Origin: Nitrosophilus alvini | Lineage (GTDB): Bacteria > Campylobacterota > Campylobacteria > Campylobacterales > Nitratiruptoraceae | Assembly: GCF_015100395.1 (NCBI RefSeq) | Contig: NZ_AP022847.1 | Location: forward strand, 372,001-436,000 | DNA: 64,000 bases | Reading direction: 5' to 3' | In this document: piece after piece, positions 27,808-36,814 of the stretch | Numbering within the stretch: the first letter of the stretch is position 1 | Layout: every line of letters starts with the position of its first letter | Notes under the pieces: generated by a model | What the model was told of the DNA's origin: nothing | The model's database searches: none | The model's input: only the letters and a program-made list of their open reading frames with translations | Made by a program: the position numbers and the translations under genes

Positions 27808-30003
27808 ATGCATTGTGTTTATGAGTTTGAGATGAACAATCTCAAAGAGAGTTATGATATCGGAAAAGTTGCCAGACAGGCAAACGGTTCCGTTTTGCTT
27901 AAAAGCGGTAAAACCGTTCTGCTGGCAACAGTAGTTATGGATAAAAATCCTGTAGAGGAGGATTTTCTCCCTTTAACGGTTCAATATATAGAAAAATCGT
28001 ATGCAGCAGGAAAAATTCCGGGAGGATATGTAAAAAGAGAGCAAAAACCGGGAGATTTTGAGACACTTACATCAAGAATTGTAGACAGAGCTTTAAGACC
28101 CCTGTTTCCAAAAGGTTTTATGAATCCTGTTGTAATTACTGTCCTTGTTCTGAGTGCAGATGAAGAGTCCGACCTGCAGGTTCTTGCGCTGAATGCGGCT
28201 TCCGCCGCTCTTTATCTGTCAGATATTCCTATAAGAACGGCTGTAAGCGGTATAAGAGTTGCCGAAATTAACGGAGAACTGGTTTTAAATCCCAAACTCA
28301 GCGATTTGCAAAACAGTACACTTGATCTGTATCTTGCTGGAACAAAAGAGGATCTTTTGATGATAGAGATGAGATCTATCTCTTCGGAAGAGCCGCAGAT
28401 AATTCCTCCAAGTGCCGTTGACCCTATGCTTGATCCGACTCTTGCTGAAGAGGTGGTGGTAGTCAAAAAGGCGAACAGTTACAATGAGGATGAACTTTTA
28501 AAAGCTATTCTTTTCGGAAAAGAGGCTTTGAATGAGGCCTGCAAACTATATGAAACTACTTTTATAGAGTCTGCAAAAGAGATGATTGAAGTTCCTCTCA
28601 AAGATGAAAAGATAAATGAAAATATCTGGGTCTATATAGATGAGGTATATAAAGAGAGTATATATAATGCTATAAACTCGATGGCAAAAAGCGAAAGAAG
28701 CGAGGCCCTTCAGGATATTGCGAAAAAGATTGCCGAAGATGAGATAGCACTTGAACAGAACTGGGAATACGAGCTGATTTTAAAAGTAGTTGACAAATAT
28801 AAAAGAAGTGTCGTCAGAGAGATGATACTCAAAGAGAGAAAAAGAGCAGACGGAAGAGGGCTCAAAGATGTAAGACCTATAACTATAGAGACAAACATTC
28901 TTCCTTCGGCCCACGGCTCATGCCTCTTTACGAGAGGGCAGACACAGGCACTGGTTGCGGTTACCATAGGCGAAAGAACAGATGCACAGATGTATGAACT
29001 GCTTACCGGAAAGGGGCCGAAATACGAACATTTTATGGTTCATTACAACTTTCCTTCGTTCAGTGTAGGAGAAGCCAGACCGATTGGACCTCCGGGAAGA
29101 AGAGAGCTAGGTCACGGAAATCTTGCAAAAAGAGCGCTCGAGCCTGTTGTGGATGTGGAGGAAGATAAAACCATAAGACTGGTTTCAGAGATACTCGAAT
29201 CAAACGGATCATCTTCCATGGCAACGGTCTGCGGCGGAGCTTTGGCTTTGAAGGCTGCAAACATTCCTTTAATCGATCTTGTAGCAGGTGTTGCAATGGG
29301 GCTGGTCATAGAGGGCGGCGAATACGCAATATTGACAGATATTATGGGGTTGGAAGACCATGACGGAGATATGGACTTTAAAGTTGCAGGCACAAAAGAG
29401 GGGATTACTGCCATGCAGATGGATATAAAACTAGGTGGCATAGAGGCCGGGATTTTGAAAGAGGCCCTCTATCAGGCAAAAGAGGCCAGGATCCATATAC
29501 TGGAAATTATGGAAAAAGCCGCGCAGGAGATTGTTGTAAATGAGGAAAATCTTCCGAGCAGCGAAACTTTGACTGTACATCCGAGTAAAATTGCCGAGAT
29601 TATCGGACAGGCGGGCAAAACCATAAAAGAGATAATAGAAAAATTTGAAGTGAGTATTGATATAGAAAAAGAGAAAGGAAAAGTCAAAGTTACAGGGAAA
29701 AGCAAACCCAAAGTGGTTGCTGCCTGTGAACATATAAAAACTATTGCCGAAAAACCGGCACGTGAAATTCCTAAATTCAAAGAAGGCGATGTGTTTACAG
29801 GAAAAGTAAAAAGAGTTGTAGACTTTGGCGCATTTGTCGAGCTTCCGGGTGGAATCGACGGCCTGATACATATCTCAAAGCTTGCCAAAGGACGAGTTAA
29901 TAGAGTTGAAGATATCGTCAAAGAGGGCGATGAAGTGGAGGTAGAAGTTCTTTCGCAAAAAGGACACAAGATAGAGCTTGCTCTAAAAGAGGTAATAAAG
30001 TAG
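27808..30003 (+). CDS. pnp: Polyribonucleotide nucleotidyltransferase
   Basis: PNPase (731 residues), the phosphorolytic 3'-5' exoribonuclease of the RNA degradosome. Two RNase PH domains flank an all-helical linker: the first has [15 protein letters not shown] and [30 protein letters not shown], and the second has [25 protein letters not shown] and [21 protein letters not shown] ([17 protein letters not shown]) and S1 ([20 protein letters not shown]) domains follow. Full length. The ATG follows GAAAGGAAAA. It ends the purD-pnp run and is followed by a terminator. Confidence 0.97.
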   Translation: MHCVYEFEMNNLKESYDIGKVARQANGSVLLKSGKTVLLATVVMDKNPVEEDFLPLTVQYIEKSYAAGKIPGGYVKREQKPGDFETLTSRIVDRALRPLFPKGFMNPVVITVLVLSADEESDLQVLALNAASAALYLSDIPIRTAVSGIRVAEINGELVLNPKLSDLQNSTLDLYLAGTKEDLLMIEMRSISSEEPQIIPPSAVDPMLDPTLAEEVVVVKKANSYNEDELLKAILFGKEALNEACKLYETTFIESAKEMIEVPLKDEKINENIWVYIDEVYKESIYNAINSMAKSERSEALQDIAKKIAEDEIALEQNWEYELILKVVDKYKRSVVREMILKERKRADGRGLKDVRPITIETNILPSAHGSCLFTRGQTQALVAVTIGERTDAQMYELLTGKGPKYEHFMVHYNFPSFSVGEARPIGPPGRRELGHGNLAKRALEPVVDVEEDKTIRLVSEILESNGSSSMATVCGGALALKAANIPLIDLVAGVAMGLVIEGGEYAILTDIMGLEDHDGDMDFKVAGTKEGITAMQMDIKLGGIEAGILKEALYQAKEARIHILEIMEKAAQEIVVNEENLPSSETLTVHPSKIAEIIGQAGKTIKEIIEKFEVSIDIEKEKGKVKVTGKSKPKVVAACEHIKTIAEKPAREIPKFKEGDVFTGKVKRVVDFGAFVELPGGIDGLIHISKLAKGRVNRVEDIVKEGDEVEVEVLSQKGHKIELALKEVIK

Positions 30004-30021
30004 TTATATAAAAATTATGAT

Positions 30022-30065
30022 AAAAAGGTGAAAACAGTTTAGCATTTTAATCTTTTCGCCTTTTT
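30022..30065 (+). terminator. Rho-independent terminator after pnp
   Basis: AAAAAGGTGAAAA and TTTTCGCCTTTTT form a 13-bp stem with one G-T pair around an 18-nt loop. The 3' arm itself ends in a T-run. Confidence 0.75.
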
Positions 30066-30103
30066 CTATAACCAAATTTATCTCTTTTTAACGAAAGTTT
30101 TTC

Positions 30104-30196
30104 TACAATTTCACCTGCAAAGTGATAAGTAGGGATACGCAAGCCGAACGGACTTTGCAAGGAAAGGGCTTTGCCCAAATTTTCAGGAGGTTTTTT
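30104..30196 (+). promoter_or_regulatory. atpE promoter and structured leader
   Basis: A -10-like TACAAT (30104-30109) predicts transcription start near 30116, exactly where TGCAAAGT (30116-30123) begins. This pairs with ACTTTGCA (30152-30159), enclosing 28 nt that include GGGATACGCAAGCCGAACGG. A second hairpin GGGC-TTT-GCCC (30167-30177) and a strong AGGAGG ribosome binding site follow. It may be an RNA element controlling atpE; no known class is matched in full. Confidence 0.45.
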
Positions 30197-30502
30197 ATGA
30201 AAAAGCTATTTTTGCTTATGGTAGCATTTGTTGGTTTTGCGTTTGCCGGTGAAGGCGAAAGCATGATTCAGGCGTACTCTGTTGTAGCAGCCGGTGTTGG
30301 TCTTGGTATCGCAGCAGCGGGCGGTGGTCTTGGTATGGGACATACTGCAGCGGCTACAATTGCAGGAACTGCAAGAAACCCTGGTCTTGGCGGAAAGCTG
30401 ATGACTACGATGTTTATTGCACTTGCGATGATCGAAGCACAGGTTATCTATACTCTTGTTATCGCTCTTATCGCTCTTTACGCTAATCCATTCCTCGGAT
30501 AA
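30197..30502 (+). CDS. atpE: F0F1 ATP synthase subunit c
   Basis: A 101-residue proteolipid. An N-terminal hydrophobic leader (MKKLFLLMVAFVGFAFA) is followed by two membrane helices: the first is Gly/Ala rich (GVGLGIAAAGGGLGMG) and the second carries the ion-binding carboxylate Glu80 in AMIEAQVIYTLVIALI. The polar loop has ARNPG. The residue after Glu is Ala rather than the Ser/Thr of Na+-type rings, suggesting proton coupling. The frame opens upstream at a GTG (30122), but the ATG at 30197 after AGGAGG is the clear start. As in other Campylobacterota, atpE stands apart from the other ATP synthase genes. Confidence 0.93.
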   Translation: MKKLFLLMVAFVGFAFAGEGESMIQAYSVVAAGVGLGIAAAGGGLGMGHTAAATIAGTARNPGLGGKLMTTMFIALAMIEAQVIYTLVIALIALYANPFLG

Positions 30503-30507
30503 TTTTC

Positions 30508-30540
30508 TGCCGAAGGCTCTTGCCTTTGGCAACCTTTTTT
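30508..30540 (+). terminator. Rho-independent terminator after atpE
   Basis: TGCCGAAGGC and GCCTTTGGCA form a 10-bp stem (one G-T pair) with a TCTT loop, followed by ACCTTTTTT. It overlaps the -35 element of the tRNA-Leu promoter. Confidence 0.85.
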
Positions 30541-30548
30541 GATATAAT
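30520..30548 (+). promoter_or_regulatory. Promoter of tRNA-Leu
   Basis: TTGCCT (30520-30525), a 17-bp spacer and a perfect TATAAT (30543-30548) lie about 33 bp upstream of the mature tRNA. Confidence 0.65.
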
Positions 30549-30581
30549 CCACAGAAAATTTCAGCTGTTTTAAATTTAAAC

Positions 30582-30667
30582 GCGACGGTGGTGGAACTGG
30601 TAGACACGCTATCTTGAGGGGGTAGTGGCTTCTGGCCGTGCGGGTTCAAGTCCCGCCCGTCGCACCA
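30582..30667 (+). tRNA. tRNA-Leu (anticodon GAG)
   Basis: An 86-nt class II tRNA with encoded CCA. The acceptor stem is GCGACGG paired with CCGTCGC. The D arm has the Leu-type TGGTGGAACTGGTAGACAC, the anticodon stem CTATC/GGTAG holds loop TTGAGGG (anticodon GAG), a variable arm (TGGCTTCTGGCC) follows, and the T arm is GCGGGTTCAAGTCCCGC. It decodes CUC and CUU leucine codons. Confidence 0.97.
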
Positions 30668-30744
30668 TTCTCCAACTGCCTGGACTGCAAATACTGCATG
30701 TTTTAAAGGGTTGAAAATAGTCCTTTGATTGAAAAGGAATTTGT

Positions 30745-32736
30745 TTGTATAATAGAACTTTTCCATATATTGTCGGGCTTCTGAAAAATCTTATACTGCT
30801 TCAGGCTATTTTTTTAGTTATTATGTCTCTTTTCAGGCTTTATCTGTTTTTCAAGTTTGCTCCCATCTCATCTTTTGACGCCAGCGCAGTAGAATATTTC
30901 AATGCCTTTTTACTTGGGCTGAGACTTGATCTGTCCATTTTAGGTTATGTTTTTGCCATACCTCTTTTGTTGATAATTTTTGCGTATATATTCAGAAAAT
31001 TTATATCATTTGAAGTGTTGAAAAAAGTTCTTTTTGTATATTTTTTGGTTTTTTATCTTTTTATTTCACTCATTTTGGCTGCCGATATAGGATTTTTTTC
31101 TTATTTTAACGACCATATAAATATCATGATATTCGGTATCATAGACGACGATACTGCAGCGCTTTGGGAGATAGCCAAGAAAAACTACAATCTGTGGCTT
31201 ATTTTTTCGGGTGCCGCTTTGTATACATATTTTATTTACAGGCTTGTAGCTTTTTTTGTTTTTAAAGTCTCTCCTCTGAATTTGAAAAATTTCGGTTTTA
31301 TCAAACAGACCATTCTCTTTTTCTCTTTTATACTTATTACCTTTCTTGCTATAAGAGGAACACTGGGGATGTTTCCTATATACCACTGGACAAAAGATAT
31401 AGCAGCTGACAATTTCTTAAATAAAGTATCGAAAAACAGCATATATCTTTTTGTACAGTCAGTCAAACAGTATAAAAAGAGTAAAACAAATGACAGAGAT
31501 TATATAAAAGAGGCCGGATTTGAGTCAAATATCGAAGATGCCTTTAAAATCCATTGCCGCAAAAGCGATATCAACAGTTCAGATCTGTTGCAAAATCTTG
31601 TCTACAAAACACCTTACAATGAAAAACTTCAGAAAAACCCTTTAAATGTGGTAGTCATAATGGTAGAGAGTTTTGGTATGCCCATTCTTAAATATCAAAA
31701 TACCCGGTTTGACATAATGAGAAGTCTGAAAAAACATTTCGATGAAGATATTCTGTTTACAAACTTTATATCTACGGCCAACGGTACAATAGTATCAATG
31801 GAACCTATGCTGCTGAACCTAATGGCCAGGCCAAAAAGCGTACCTTATGGGCAGAGTATGTATCAAAATGTCTCCTTTAGGCAGGCAGCGGCAAAAGTGT
31901 ATCAAAAAAAAGGATATGAAACTACATTTCTTTATGGCGGTGACTTGTCATGGAGAAATGTGGGAGCATTTTTTGCAAAACAGGGGTTTGACAATGTTGA
32001 AGGAAAAGCAAAAGTTTTAAAAGAGCTGCATCTTGACGCCAAAAAAGAGACACATGACTGGGGAGTATATGACGAACATCTCTACAGCTATATACTTAAA
32101 AAACTTCAAAACAGTAAAAAGCCCCAGTTTATATTTGCTATGACTACAAATAATCATCCTCCTTATACTGTTCCTTCTGATTACAAATCAAAAAAGCTTT
32201 ACTTCAGCGAAGAGCTTAAAAAACATCTAAGAGGCGATTTGGAACTTATTGAAAAGAGGCTGTATGACTATCAGTACGCTCTTGATATGGCCGGAAAGTT
32301 TCTTGATGCCATAAAATCCTCTCCTTTGGCTAAAAACAGTGTGGTTGTCATAACTGCAGACAACAATACGATAGAAGGGGCTATGAGTTACGACGACTAC
32401 CTTGCCGAATCCAAATTGATACCTTTCTATATCTATATGCCGGAAAATTTCAAACCTGAGCATATTGACACATCAGTACCCGGCTCCCACAAAGATATTA
32501 TGCCCACTCTTTACAATTTGACTCTATCAAATACCGAATATATGGCCGTAGGTACAAATCTGTTGGACAAAGAGTTTTTGCATTGCGGATTCAATGACAA
32601 AGGTATTGTTGTCTCCGAAGCAGGTGCTTTTAAGCTAGGAAAAGCTGTAAACGAAGTTCAAAAAGAGTGCGAAAAGCAGTACCGTGCCACACTTGCGGTA
32701 ACAGACTATCTTGTTAAATCTCACCTAAAACAATAA
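30745..32736 (+). CDS. LtaS-like sulfatase-fold membrane transferase
   Basis: A 663-residue protein with about five N-terminal membrane helices (to residue 210) and a large periplasmic sulfatase/alkaline-phosphatase domain. Landmarks are VVVIMVESFGMPILKYQ (metal ligand Glu), FISTANGT with the likely Thr nucleophile, GYETTFLYGGDLSWRN, HDWGVYDEHLYSYI, FAMTTNNHPPYTVP, VVVITADNN and PGSHKDIMPTLYNL. Relatives in the LtaS family transfer phosphoglycerol, and EptA-like cousins transfer phosphoethanolamine, to envelope glycans or lipids. The TTG start has AAAAGGAA 6 nt upstream. It sits 60 bp before csd6/csd4, which suggests an envelope role. Substrate unknown. Confidence 0.82.
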   Translation: MYNRTFPYIVGLLKNLILLQAIFLVIMSLFRLYLFFKFAPISSFDASAVEYFNAFLLGLRLDLSILGYVFAIPLLLIIFAYIFRKFISFEVLKKVLFVYFLVFYLFISLILAADIGFFSYFNDHINIMIFGIIDDDTAALWEIAKKNYNLWLIFSGAALYTYFIYRLVAFFVFKVSPLNLKNFGFIKQTILFFSFILITFLAIRGTLGMFPIYHWTKDIAADNFLNKVSKNSIYLFVQSVKQYKKSKTNDRDYIKEAGFESNIEDAFKIHCRKSDINSSDLLQNLVYKTPYNEKLQKNPLNVVVIMVESFGMPILKYQNTRFDIMRSLKKHFDEDILFTNFISTANGTIVSMEPMLLNLMARPKSVPYGQSMYQNVSFRQAAAKVYQKKGYETTFLYGGDLSWRNVGAFFAKQGFDNVEGKAKVLKELHLDAKKETHDWGVYDEHLYSYILKKLQNSKKPQFIFAMTTNNHPPYTVPSDYKSKKLYFSEELKKHLRGDLELIEKRLYDYQYALDMAGKFLDAIKSSPLAKNSVVVITADNNTIEGAMSYDDYLAESKLIPFYIYMPENFKPEHIDTSVPGSHKDIMPTLYNLTLSNTEYMAVGTNLLDKEFLHCGFNDKGIVVSEAGAFKLGKAVNEVQKECEKQYRATLAVTDYLVKSHLKQ

Positions 32737-32796
32737 ACATGCTTAAAAGTTTCCTTTGATATAATCTTTCCTACTTTCTGATTTTTCGGAGGTTTT

Positions 32797-33762
32797 ATGA
32801 GAAAAGTTTTTTTGTGGTCTATTGTATCTTTAACTTTTGTTTTTGCAAATATTATCGATATTTACAGGCAGGAAGGTATAGATGCTGTAGCGAGGGTACT
32901 CGATAAGGAACTTCAAAAAGAGAGTTATTGGAAAGGGGTAATAGGTGATAGAGATGTCCGTTTCGGATACTATAGCAATATAGAGTATATACTTGTCTGC
33001 AGTAAAAAAAGAAAGGAATTGGACATATACAAAATAGCCGGAAATGATCTTAAAAAGCTTAAAAGAATAAAAGTGATTGTAGGAAAGAACAGTGGCGATA
33101 AAATAAAAGAGGGTGACCTGAGAACACCTGTAGGGGTCTATAGACTTACAAGAAAGCTTACAGGTCTTGATGATTACTACGGTCCTTTTGCTTTTACAAC
33201 AACATATCCAAATCTTTTTGACAGAATAAGGGGTAAAAACGGCCACGGTATCTGGATACACGGAATGCCTCAAAATTGTGAAAGAGAGCCTGATACAAAA
33301 GGCTGTATAGCAATGGAGAACGATGAACTGCAAAGACTTGACGATATGCTCAATCTCAAGAAAACAATCCTTCTTATTAATGAAGATAAACCTGATACCG
33401 CTAACAAAGAGGAAATTGTACAGATTTTATCTATGCTTTACAAATGGAGATATGCCTGGAAAAACAGCGATATAAAAAATTACCTTCGATTTTATCATTC
33501 CAATTTTGTCAGGTTTGACGGAAAGAATCTCAAAGAGTTTTCTAAAATGAAACAAAGAATTTTTGCATCAAAAAAAGGAGATAAAATAGAAATAATTTTT
33601 GAGAATATAAATGTCATTCCTTATCAGATGCCCGGAGACGAAAGAGTATATAGAGTAAACTTTCATGAAAAATATCGTTCAAGAAGTTACAGGTTTGAAG
33701 GGGATAAAGAGCTTTATATCTCAAAGACGGCCGATGGATGGAAAATTTTGGTGGAGAGATAG
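32797..33762 (+). CDS. csd6: L,D-carboxypeptidase/transpeptidase (cell-shape protein Csd6/Pgp2)
   Basis: A 321-residue periplasmic protein: signal peptide, an N-terminal dimerisation region, a YkuD catalytic domain with HGIWIHGMP (His150, His155) and DTKGCIAM (Cys170 nucleophile), and an NTF2-like C-terminal domain from about 205. This three-part architecture is that of Helicobacter Csd6 and Campylobacter Pgp2, which trim tetrapeptides of peptidoglycan to tripeptides and set helical shape. The ATG follows GGAGG. csd4, acting next in the same trimming path, starts 3 bp after the stop. Confidence 0.88.
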   Translation: MRKVFLWSIVSLTFVFANIIDIYRQEGIDAVARVLDKELQKESYWKGVIGDRDVRFGYYSNIEYILVCSKKRKELDIYKIAGNDLKKLKRIKVIVGKNSGDKIKEGDLRTPVGVYRLTRKLTGLDDYYGPFAFTTTYPNLFDRIRGKNGHGIWIHGMPQNCEREPDTKGCIAMENDELQRLDDMLNLKKTILLINEDKPDTANKEEIVQILSMLYKWRYAWKNSDIKNYLRFYHSNFVRFDGKNLKEFSKMKQRIFASKKGDKIEIIFENINVIPYQMPGDERVYRVNFHEKYRSRSYRFEGDKELYISKTADGWKILVER

Positions 33763-33764
33763 CT

Positions 33765-35057
33765 TTGAGACTTCTTTTGCTGTCACTTTTTATCGTCTGC
33801 TCGGTTTGGGGTGCAGAGCTTCATTTTGATCTTTATAAAAAAGAGTCGTCAAATCCGTCACATACCCTTTTGGTTATCGGAGGAGTACACGGAGATGAGC
33901 CCGGAGGATATTTTGCGGCCTCTTTCCTCGTAAAATATTACGATATTAAAAAAGGAGCGCTATGGGTTGTACCAAATCTGAATTTTGATTCTATTATAAG
34001 ATTTAGACGTGGTATATACGGCGATATGAATAGAAAATTTGCTTCTATAAAAAAAAGCGATCCGGACTACACTATAGTAAACGATATAAAAAAAATCATT
34101 TTGAACGAACAAGTAGATCTTATTTTGAATCTGCATGACGGAAGAGGCTATTATAGAGAAAAGTGGGAAAATACTATATTTAATCCTTTTGCATGGGGAC
34201 AGGCATGTATAATAGACCAGGAAGAGATTGACGGCTGTAAATTCGGCGATCTTAATAAAATTGCCCAAAAAGTTAACAGTGCACTTAACAACAAAAAACT
34301 GAAAAAAAACCATCACGCTTTTCATATTAAAAATACAAAAACGAAGTTCAAAGATGAACAGATGAAGCTCTCTTTGACATATTTTGCAATTACACATAAC
34401 AAACCGGCTCTTGCTATCGAAACCAGCAAAAATATAAACGATCTTGCAACTAAGATATATTATCAGTTAAATGCGATAGAGGAGTTTATGAAGATTTTGG
34501 AAATTGAATTTGAAAGAGAGTTTGAGCTGAGTATCGAAACTATAAATAATCTTTTAAAAAATGATTTGGATTATATAGTAATAAACGACAATATAGTGCT
34601 TCCTTTAAAAAATATCAAAAAAAGTATAAGATTCTTCCCTTTAACCGAGAGAAAAATAAGTTTTATTTGCGACGATCCGTTGGTAACAGTAGTGGAGCGT
34701 GGCAAAAACTATGTGATTTACAGGGGTTATAAGAAACTGACAGCTCTCTATCCCCAATATTTCAAGTCAGGTTGTGAAAAGAGAGGCATGGAGTTTGTAA
34801 TCGACGGCAAAAAAGAATATGTACAGATCCCATCTGTTGTAAAAGTCAAAAAAAATTTTAAAGTTTTGGCATCCGATGATATAAGGGTAAATGTTATCGG
34901 TTTCAGTAAAAAAGGTGTTTTGAATGAGAACAATATTGAGATAGAGAAAAAAGAGTGTCAGGATAGATACTCTATTGATAGTTTTCATAAAATGTATAGA
35001 GTCGAATTTTATAAAGATAAAAGTTTTTGCGGTTCAGTTATAGTCTATTTTGATTAA
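33765..35057 (+). CDS. csd4: Peptidoglycan D,L-carboxypeptidase (cell-shape protein Csd4/Pgp1)
   Basis: A 430-residue secreted M14-type metallocarboxypeptidase. The signal peptide begins at a TTG (33765) with GGTGGAGAG upstream; an in-frame ATG at 33738 would put the hydrophobic core too far in. Zinc ligands are visible in GGVHGDEPGG (His42, Glu45) and LHDGRGYY (His124). The catalytic Glu is probably Glu219 in LAIETSKN. C-terminal immunoglobulin-like beta domains follow. Csd4/Pgp1 cleave the tripeptide left by Csd6/Pgp2 to a dipeptide. H. pylori Csd4 is known for Gln at the first zinc position; here it is His, as in classical M14 enzymes. Confidence 0.87.
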   Translation: MRLLLLSLFIVCSVWGAELHFDLYKKESSNPSHTLLVIGGVHGDEPGGYFAASFLVKYYDIKKGALWVVPNLNFDSIIRFRRGIYGDMNRKFASIKKSDPDYTIVNDIKKIILNEQVDLILNLHDGRGYYREKWENTIFNPFAWGQACIIDQEEIDGCKFGDLNKIAQKVNSALNNKKLKKNHHAFHIKNTKTKFKDEQMKLSLTYFAITHNKPALAIETSKNINDLATKIYYQLNAIEEFMKILEIEFEREFELSIETINNLLKNDLDYIVINDNIVLPLKNIKKSIRFFPLTERKISFICDDPLVTVVERGKNYVIYRGYKKLTALYPQYFKSGCEKRGMEFVIDGKKEYVQIPSVVKVKKNFKVLASDDIRVNVIGFSKKGVLNENNIEIEKKECQDRYSIDSFHKMYRVEFYKDKSFCGSVIVYFD

Positions 35058-35092
35058 GGAACTCGTGATATTCGTGACAACTGAGGACATCT

Positions 35093-36814
35093 CTAAAAAA
35101 TATAAAAATAGTAAAGCAATGTTTTAACATAATCTTGTGCGGTTCCCTGAAAGTTTTGCGAATACCCGATACTGAAACTCAGGTTGTCTTTTCTAAAAAG
35201 CGGACCGCCCATTCCTGTCTCAATGGCAAATCCTGTATCTGTAACGCTGTTGAAAGATAAATAGGAACTCAAAAAGGGTCTCCATCTTCTTGTATATATG
35301 TACTTTTGGTCATATCCGAAAAGAAAACCGATGCCTGCTTCATGGTAAGACTCCGGCAGTGCTTTGAAATCTGAATAAGGAGAAAGAGGTTTCATTACAC
35401 CTTTTTCGCTTTTTTCGCTGAAACGGGCACTTGTTAAATATGAACGAAATGTGAAATCAGGATAAGAGTTTCTTAGCCTGTAAAGGCCTTCTATCTCTAT
35501 TTTTTTACCGCTGCCCGTCTTTTTGTCATCCTGAGAATAGTAATAGGCATTTTCCATATACACACTGATGTTGTGTCTATTTGAAACTCTATAAATAAAA
35601 TCGATTCCTATGAGATTTTTTTTGCCACCAAGCAGTGTAAAAAGAGTCTCATCAGCTTTACTGCCGATGGCAGCTTTTATGGAAGTATCTATCTTATCAG
35701 TACATTTTGAAAAATATTGTATTTTTGCAGTGCCGAAATTCTCAACAGATTTTCTATATCCGGCCTCTGCGTAGATATAGCCTCTGTGCAACAGTTTTTT
35801 TACTCTTATAAACGCCTCTTTTTCCGATGTGGGAATATTTTTTATCTCACTGGTATCCAGTGTTTTGTTTTTGGAAAAAATAAAACCAGAACTAACAAAA
35901 ATTGTCTGAGAAACTCTCTTTTTAACAAAAATTTTATCCGTTATCTGTTTCAAAGAGCCTCTCTTTGTATAATCCAAAGTATTTGATACTTTTGAAGAAT
36001 TTTCCGATAAAAGGTCATTATACTGTTTGTAAAGCAGATAATCATATCTGTATTTATCCATATAGCCGTAAGCTCTGCTCAATGCCTCATCATATCTTTT
36101 GAGTCTGTTAAGTGCTTCCACCTCGTCTCTGTGTGGCAGCATACCCATATAATTTTGTAAAATTTTATGCAGTTTTTCCTTATTATAATCGTGAAGAGCG
36201 ATATTTAGTTCCATCCATGGTTCCGGCAAAAAAGAGATTTCTTTTTTTTCAGCTCTTTTTTCAAATTTTTTGATATCTGTCTTTGCTTTTTTAACCGGCT
36301 CGTCATCCGGAAATTTTAAAGAGATTGTTTTCATACTTTTTTCTTTGCCAGATGCAACCTTTTGTGGTAATTTTTCTTTCTCTTTTTCTTCTTTCAAAAT
36401 ATCAATATCATTGAAAACATTTTTCAGAATCTTAAAAAGTTTTTTTGCTTTTTTCTCTTTGCCTTCTTTTTTAAGGTAAAAGAGCTTTTTCAAAAAGAGA
36501 TTTTTAGCCTTTTGCGGGTCTGTATTTACTATACTGTAGTCTCCTGGCAGTTTTTTAATTTTTTTAAAATCGATAGTTCGTACCAATCTTTTGAGGGGTG
36601 TTGTTTTTTTATCTATCATATATCTGATAGTTGACAGATTTCTCTCTGTTTTGTAGATGATACTAAAATCTTTTATGTTGTCCGGAAGATTTTCATATAT
36701 CTTTTTTACAGCTTCTTTGTCTGTTGAAGTTAAAAGCTGAATAGAGTAAACCCTGTTTTCCTGGGCATAAAGAGAAAAAACGGCTAAAAAAATTATAAAG
36801 AAAAATCTTACCAT
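35093..36814 (-). CDS. PelB-type outer-membrane porin module with SPOR-like N-terminus
   Basis: A 573-residue protein with a signal peptide (FFFIIFLAVFSLYA). Residues about 22-95 resemble a SPOR fold (VYSIQLLTSTDKEAVKKIYENLP, then LSTIRYMID). A Lys/Glu-rich stretch (110-190) and a few helical repeats follow. From about residue 255 to the end there is a beta-barrel with alternating aromatics, ending in LLYYFYIF with a terminal Phe as required for BAM recognition. The barrel corresponds to the C-terminal exporter domain of PelB. It is last in the pel operon and overlaps the TPR gene by 7 bp. Identity rests on position, barrel features and missing full-length PelB. Confidence 0.75.
   Translation of the reverse strand: MVRFFFIIFLAVFSLYAQENRVYSIQLLTSTDKEAVKKIYENLPDNIKDFSIIYKTERNLSTIRYMIDKKTTPLKRLVRTIDFKKIKKLPGDYSIVNTDPQKAKNLFLKKLFYLKKEGKEKKAKKLFKILKNVFNDIDILKEEKEKEKLPQKVASGKEKSMKTISLKFPDDEPVKKAKTDIKKFEKRAEKKEISFLPEPWMELNIALHDYNKEKLHKILQNYMGMLPHRDEVEALNRLKRYDEALSRAYGYMDKYRYDYLLYKQYNDLLSENSSKVSNTLDYTKRGSLKQITDKIFVKKRVSQTIFVSSGFIFSKNKTLDTSEIKNIPTSEKEAFIRVKKLLHRGYIYAEAGYRKSVENFGTAKIQYFSKCTDKIDTSIKAAIGSKADETLFTLLGGKKNLIGIDFIYRVSNRHNISVYMENAYYYSQDDKKTGSGKKIEIEGLYRLRNSYPDFTFRSYLTSARFSEKSEKGVMKPLSPYSDFKALPESYHEAGIGFLFGYDQKYIYTRRWRPFLSSYLSFNSVTDTGFAIETGMGGPLFRKDNLSFSIGYSQNFQGTAQDYVKTLLYYFYIF

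Noticed and set aside
29472-29969. 165-codon minus-strand open frame inside pnp
   Set aside because: It is the mirror of the KH/S1 part of pnp, with no family features.
30206-30766. 186-codon minus-strand frame across atpE and tRNA-Leu
   Set aside because: It crosses a tRNA gene and is antisense to atpE. Its apparent protein similarity would be the known false annotation over tRNA regions.
35058-35092. Terminator between csd4 and the pel operon
   Set aside because: The 35-bp convergent gap shows only a short direct repeat (CGTGA), with no stable stem or T-run.
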